The notes beneath the pieces are model-generated. The model ran no database searches. It had not been told where the DNA came from and worked only from the letters and a program-made list of their open reading frames with translations. Positions 61,314 to 64,000 of a stretch of DNA of 64,000 nucleotides are shown here, piece after piece. Each line of letters starts with the position of its first letter. Within the stretch, counting starts at the first letter, position 1. Source of the DNA: Clostridia bacterium (GTDB lineage: Bacteria > Bacillota > Clostridia > Christensenellales > CAG-138); the NCBI GenBank assembly GCA_016292635.1, contig JAEDIC010000009.1:1-64000 (forward strand), read 5' to 3'. Position numbers and translations under genes: made by a program.

Positions 61314-62213
61314 ATGAAACAAAAACTGGAACAATGCGCCCGTGCGCTTGAAGGGTGCAGACTGATACATAACGCTCCTATGAAGGACTACACCTCCTTT
61401 AGGATAGGCGGCCCCGCGGATTTGCTGTTTATGCCACGCACAAGGGAAGAACTGTTGCTGGGACTTAATACGGCAAAGGAACTTGGCATCCCCAGAGTGG
61501 TGATGGGCAACGGAAGCAATATGCTGGTGAGCGACAAGGGCATAGAAGGCCTTGTTATTCGCATAGCCGGAGATTTTTCCGGCATAGAGTACGACGGATG
61601 CACCCAGAAGGTGCTTGCGGGCACGCTTATGTGTCTTGCCGCCAACGATGCATTGGACAATGGTCTTATGGGCCTTGAATGGGGAACGGGCATACCCGGC
61701 ACTGTAGGCGGCGCAGTGGCAATGAACGCCGGTGCCTACGGCGGAGATGTAAAGCAGGTGCTGAGCAGGGTGGAGTGCCTTATAGACGGCGAGATACAGC
61801 ATATACATCCGACTGATGGCGATATGGCATACAGATACAGCAGGTTCTCTGCGCCGGAGGCGATAGTGCTTTCCGCGGAATTCAGCCTTTCGCCCGATGA
61901 CGGCGGCGCAAAGGAGAGATCCAGGGATTATTGCGAAAGAAGAAAGACCAAGCAGCCGCTTTCTTATCCCAGCGCAGGCAGCACATTCAAGCGTCCCGAG
62001 GGACATTTTGCCGGGGCGCTCATCGAGCAGGCTGGTCTTAAGGGTGTGCGGGTAGGCGGCGCAGAGGTAAGCAGGCTGCACGCGGGATTTGTTATAAATG
62101 TGGGCGGAGCTACGGCTGAGGACGTTCGCATTCTGATGGAAAAGATACAGGAGGAAGTTTTCAGCCGCTTCGGCATAATGCTGGAGCCTGAGGTAAAGAT
62201 GGTGGGTAGATAG
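61314..62213 (+). CDS. murB: UDP-N-acetylenolpyruvoylglucosamine reductase
   Basis: 299 residues from the ATG at 61314, 4 nt after GGGAGG; four further codons upstream are not needed. FAD-dependent second step of UDP-MurNAc synthesis. FRIGGPADLLFMP, GTGIPGTVGGAVAMNAGAYG and the catalytic YPSAGSTFKRP; lacks the long type I insertion, so type II as in other Firmicutes. Conserved murB-rapZ-whiA order. Confidence 0.97.
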   Translation: MKQKLEQCARALEGCRLIHNAPMKDYTSFRIGGPADLLFMPRTREELLLGLNTAKELGIPRVVMGNGSNMLVSDKGIEGLVIRIAGDFSGIEYDGCTQKVLAGTLMCLAANDALDNGLMGLEWGTGIPGTVGGAVAMNAGAYGGDVKQVLSRVECLIDGEIQHIHPTDGDMAYRYSRFSAPEAIVLSAEFSLSPDDGGAKERSRDYCERRKTKQPLSYPSAGSTFKRPEGHFAGALIEQAGLKGVRVGGAEVSRLHAGFVINVGGATAEDVRILMEKIQEEVFSRFGIMLEPEVKMVGR

Positions 62214-62215
62214 AT

Positions 62216-63094
62216 ATGCAGTTGGTTATCCTGTCCGGTATGTCTGGGGCCGGAAAAACTCAGGCACTGAAAAAATTCGAAGATACCGGCTATTTTTGCG
62301 TGGACAACTTGCCCAGCGAAATGTGCAGGGGTCTTGTTGATCTCCTCAGCAGGGCGGTGCCGCCCGTTGAAAAAGCGGCGGTGGGCATAGACAGCCGTGA
62401 AACGCTGCTGCGTCTTAATCCAAACAAGGCGCTGAAGGAAATGGAAGAAGCGGGCATAGACTACCGCATAGTATTCCTTGACTGCCGGGATGAAGTGCTG
62501 GAGCGCAGATACAACGAAACCCGCAGGCGGCATCCACTTTCCGAGGATGTGCGCACCGGCATAAAAATGGAGCGGGAAAGGCTGGCAAGCCTTAAGGACC
62601 GTGCCAGTGTGATAATAGACACCACAAACCTAAAGCCATTGGAGCTGGGGGAAATACTGGAGCGGGAGCTTGGACTTTCAGGCCCCAATTTCCATCTGAA
62701 TATAATGAGCTTCGGTTACAAGCGGGGCGTGCCCTTTGAGGCGGATATGGTATTCGATATGCGCTTTTCACCAAATCCTTTTTATGATAAGGAGCTGCGT
62801 TATCTTTGCGGCAGGGACGAGCCTGTGCGCAATTATGTGATGGCGGATGAAGCGGTAACGGGCCTTATGGACACAATAGAAAATACACTGGATACCCTGA
62901 TACCCAGGTTTATTGAGCAGGACAAGCGCAGGCTGGTGGTAGCTTTCGGCTGCACCGGCGGCAGACACCGCTCGGTATGCGCGGCGGAGGAGCTGAACAG
63001 GCGCATGAAGGATAGATATTTTACAAACCTTACACATCGCGACCTTGATACCGAGGGAAGCGACATAAAGCAGAGGACTGGCGAAAGGAGCTGA
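62216..63094 (+). CDS. rapZ: RNase adapter protein RapZ (nucleotide-binding)
   Basis: 292 residues. Walker A SGMSGAGKTQALKKFED at the N-terminus, FLDCRDEVLERRYNETRRRHPL in the middle (two blocks), and the C-terminal signature FGCTGGRHRSV. In Gram-positives (YvcJ) it affects competence and small-RNA or metabolite signalling. Starts 2 nt after murB. Confidence 0.96.
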   Translation: MQLVILSGMSGAGKTQALKKFEDTGYFCVDNLPSEMCRGLVDLLSRAVPPVEKAAVGIDSRETLLRLNPNKALKEMEEAGIDYRIVFLDCRDEVLERRYNETRRRHPLSEDVRTGIKMERERLASLKDRASVIIDTTNLKPLELGEILERELGLSGPNFHLNIMSFGYKRGVPFEADMVFDMRFSPNPFYDKELRYLCGRDEPVRNYVMADEAVTGLMDTIENTLDTLIPRFIEQDKRRLVVAFGCTGGRHRSVCAAEELNRRMKDRYFTNLTHRDLDTEGSDIKQRTGERS

Positions 63095-63099
63095 AGGAT

Positions 63100-64000
63100 T
63101 TGTCCTTTTCATCCGATACCAAGGACGAACTGGTAGAAAGCTGTAAGCTTACAAATAAAGAAGAAAAACGTGCCCTGCTGTGCGGTGTTACCCATGCGGC
63201 AGGCTCAATGACCCTGGGACGGGGCGGCGTGGGGCTTAAGTACGTTACGGAAAACACCAATGTAGCATCCCTTACGGCTAAGTTGGGAAGGGAACTATAT
63301 TCCGCAACCCCCGTAATATCCATCAGCGAAAAGGAGCGGCTGAACGCCGTGAATACCGTGGTAACCCTGTCCGGCGAAGGAGTAATGGCGCTGCTTCGGG
63401 ATGCAGGGTATGCCGTGGAGGGGGATGAGGAGCTTGAGCTTGGTCATATCCCTGCCGGCCTTACGGATACCGAAGCAAAGTCAAGGTGCTTTCTCAGAGG
63501 AGTTTTTCTTGGAGCGGGTTCTGTAAACGACCCCAACAAGGGCTATCACCTGGAACTCGTATGCAAATATGAGCGTTTCGCTGCTGAACTTTGCGATATT
63601 ATGGCGATGCATGGCATAACGGCGAAGTATTTTCCGAGAAAAACCAGCTTCATAGTCTATATAAAGGATGGGGAGATGGTATCGGATTTTATTACGCTTA
63701 TAGGCGCAATGAACAGCACCATAGCCTTTCAGGATGCCCGTGTGCTGCGCAGCGTAAACAATTATATCAACCGCCAGCAAAACTTTGAAGATGCCAATAT
63801 GAACAAGGCTGCCGCCGCGGCGGCTCAGCAGTTGCTGGATATTGAGACCATTCGAATAAATAGAGGCCTTGAAAGCCTGTCGCCAAAGCTCAGAGAAGCG
63901 GCGGAGATACGCATAAACAATCCCGAAGCCACCTTGGCGGAAATAGCCGAGATTGCGGGCATAAGTAAATCCGGCCTTAATCACAGGCTGGCAAAGCTGT
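63100..64000 (+). CDS. whiA: WhiA sporulation/division regulator (cut by window edge)
   Basis: The first 300 codons are visible and open to the right edge; about 10-25 codons are missing. Starts with TTG at 63100 (MSFSSDTKDELVE) behind AAGGAG. LAGLIDADG homing-nuclease-like N-terminal domain (LRGVFLGAGSVNDPNKGYHLE, in two blocks) and a C-terminal helix-turn-helix (NPEATLAEIAEIAGISKSGLNHRL, in two blocks). WhiA influences cell division and chromosome segregation in Firmicutes. Confidence 0.96.
   Translation, partial: MSFSSDTKDELVESCKLTNKEEKRALLCGVTHAAGSMTLGRGGVGLKYVTENTNVASLTAKLGRELYSATPVISISEKERLNAVNTVVTLSGEGVMALLRDAGYAVEGDEELELGHIPAGLTDTEAKSRCFLRGVFLGAGSVNDPNKGYHLELVCKYERFAAELCDIMAMHGITAKYFPRKTSFIVYIKDGEMVSDFITLIGAMNSTIAFQDARVLRSVNNYINRQQNFEDANMNKAAAAAAQQLLDIETIRINRGLESLSPKLREAAEIRINNPEATLAEIAEIAGISKSGLNHRLAKL

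Overview
The window is a stretch of chromosome from an endospore-forming member of the Clostridia (Firmicutes/Bacillota), probably an uncultured gut lineage. Evidence: a complete spoIIIAA-AH cluster, spoIVB next to spo0A, ytfJ, a CIRCE-controlled hrcA-grpE-dnaK-dnaJ operon, scpAB, nusB-folD-xseAB-ispA-dxs-tlyA-nadK-argR-recN in the classical Firmicutes order, murB-rapZ-whiA, and strong AGGAGG ribosome sites. Species-level placement is not possible from the sequence alone. No rRNA, tRNA, CRISPR array, transposase or phage gene was seen.

Layout. 0-3 kb: a small Cys/Asn-rich repeat protein, glycyl-tRNA synthetase, and a GIY-YIG/LUD pair. 3-14.6 kb: lepA-hemW, the CIRCE heat-shock operon, then prmA-rsmE-mtaB and a HIT protein. 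14.6-17.3 kb: rpsU, a YlmC-type protein, nrdR-pgeF and an unknown membrane protein. 17.4-21.7 kb: the spoIIIA operon with a drastically shortened spoIIIAF. 21.8-32.6 kb: Asp23/AmaP/DUF2273 envelope proteins, then the long nusB-to-recN housekeeping run covering folate, isoprenoid, DNA-repair, NAD and arginine genes. 32.7-37.5 kb: spoIVB and spo0A, separated by a small accessory patch (unknown membrane protein, CPBP protease, NimA-like oxidoreductase, truncated YczE-type protein). 37.6-45.4 kb: membrane protein, deoB, a catalytically dead D,D-carboxypeptidase homologue, M50-scpA-scpB-DUF2953-ytfJ, an intact D,D-carboxypeptidase, and a pseudouridine synthase. 45.5-49 kb: a Na+-pumping oxaloacetate decarboxylase operon. 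49.3-52.7 kb: a very large lipoprotein with lamin-tail repeats and a CotH domain. 52.8-53.7 kb: a barnase/barstar pair. 53.8-59 kb: two tandem, duplicated two-component systems. 59-64 kb: a PflA-like radical SAM protein, a candidate 6S-like RNA, an orphan solute-binding protein, and murB-rapZ-whiA (whiA is cut by the right edge).

The signals that go beyond routine annotation are mostly RNA- and DNA-level. (1) Two copies of a roughly 185-bp highly structured element, each bounded by TGTCAAAA-type inverted ends and each lying between duplicated copies of its own local terminator hairpin; one internal hairpin keeps its loop but changes its stem in a compensatory way. (2) Three genes whose Shine-Dalgarno sequence forms the 3' arm of a terminator-like hairpin with the U-run directly before the ATG. 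(3) Divergent promoters that share one palindromic -35 hexamer. At the protein level the notable items are a Spo0A with an altered receiver pocket, a dead PBP homologue close to its live paralogue, a 57-residue SpoIIIAF, and an adjacent barnase-barstar couple. Promoter, terminator and RNA-structure calls were made by eye and were not folded computationally.
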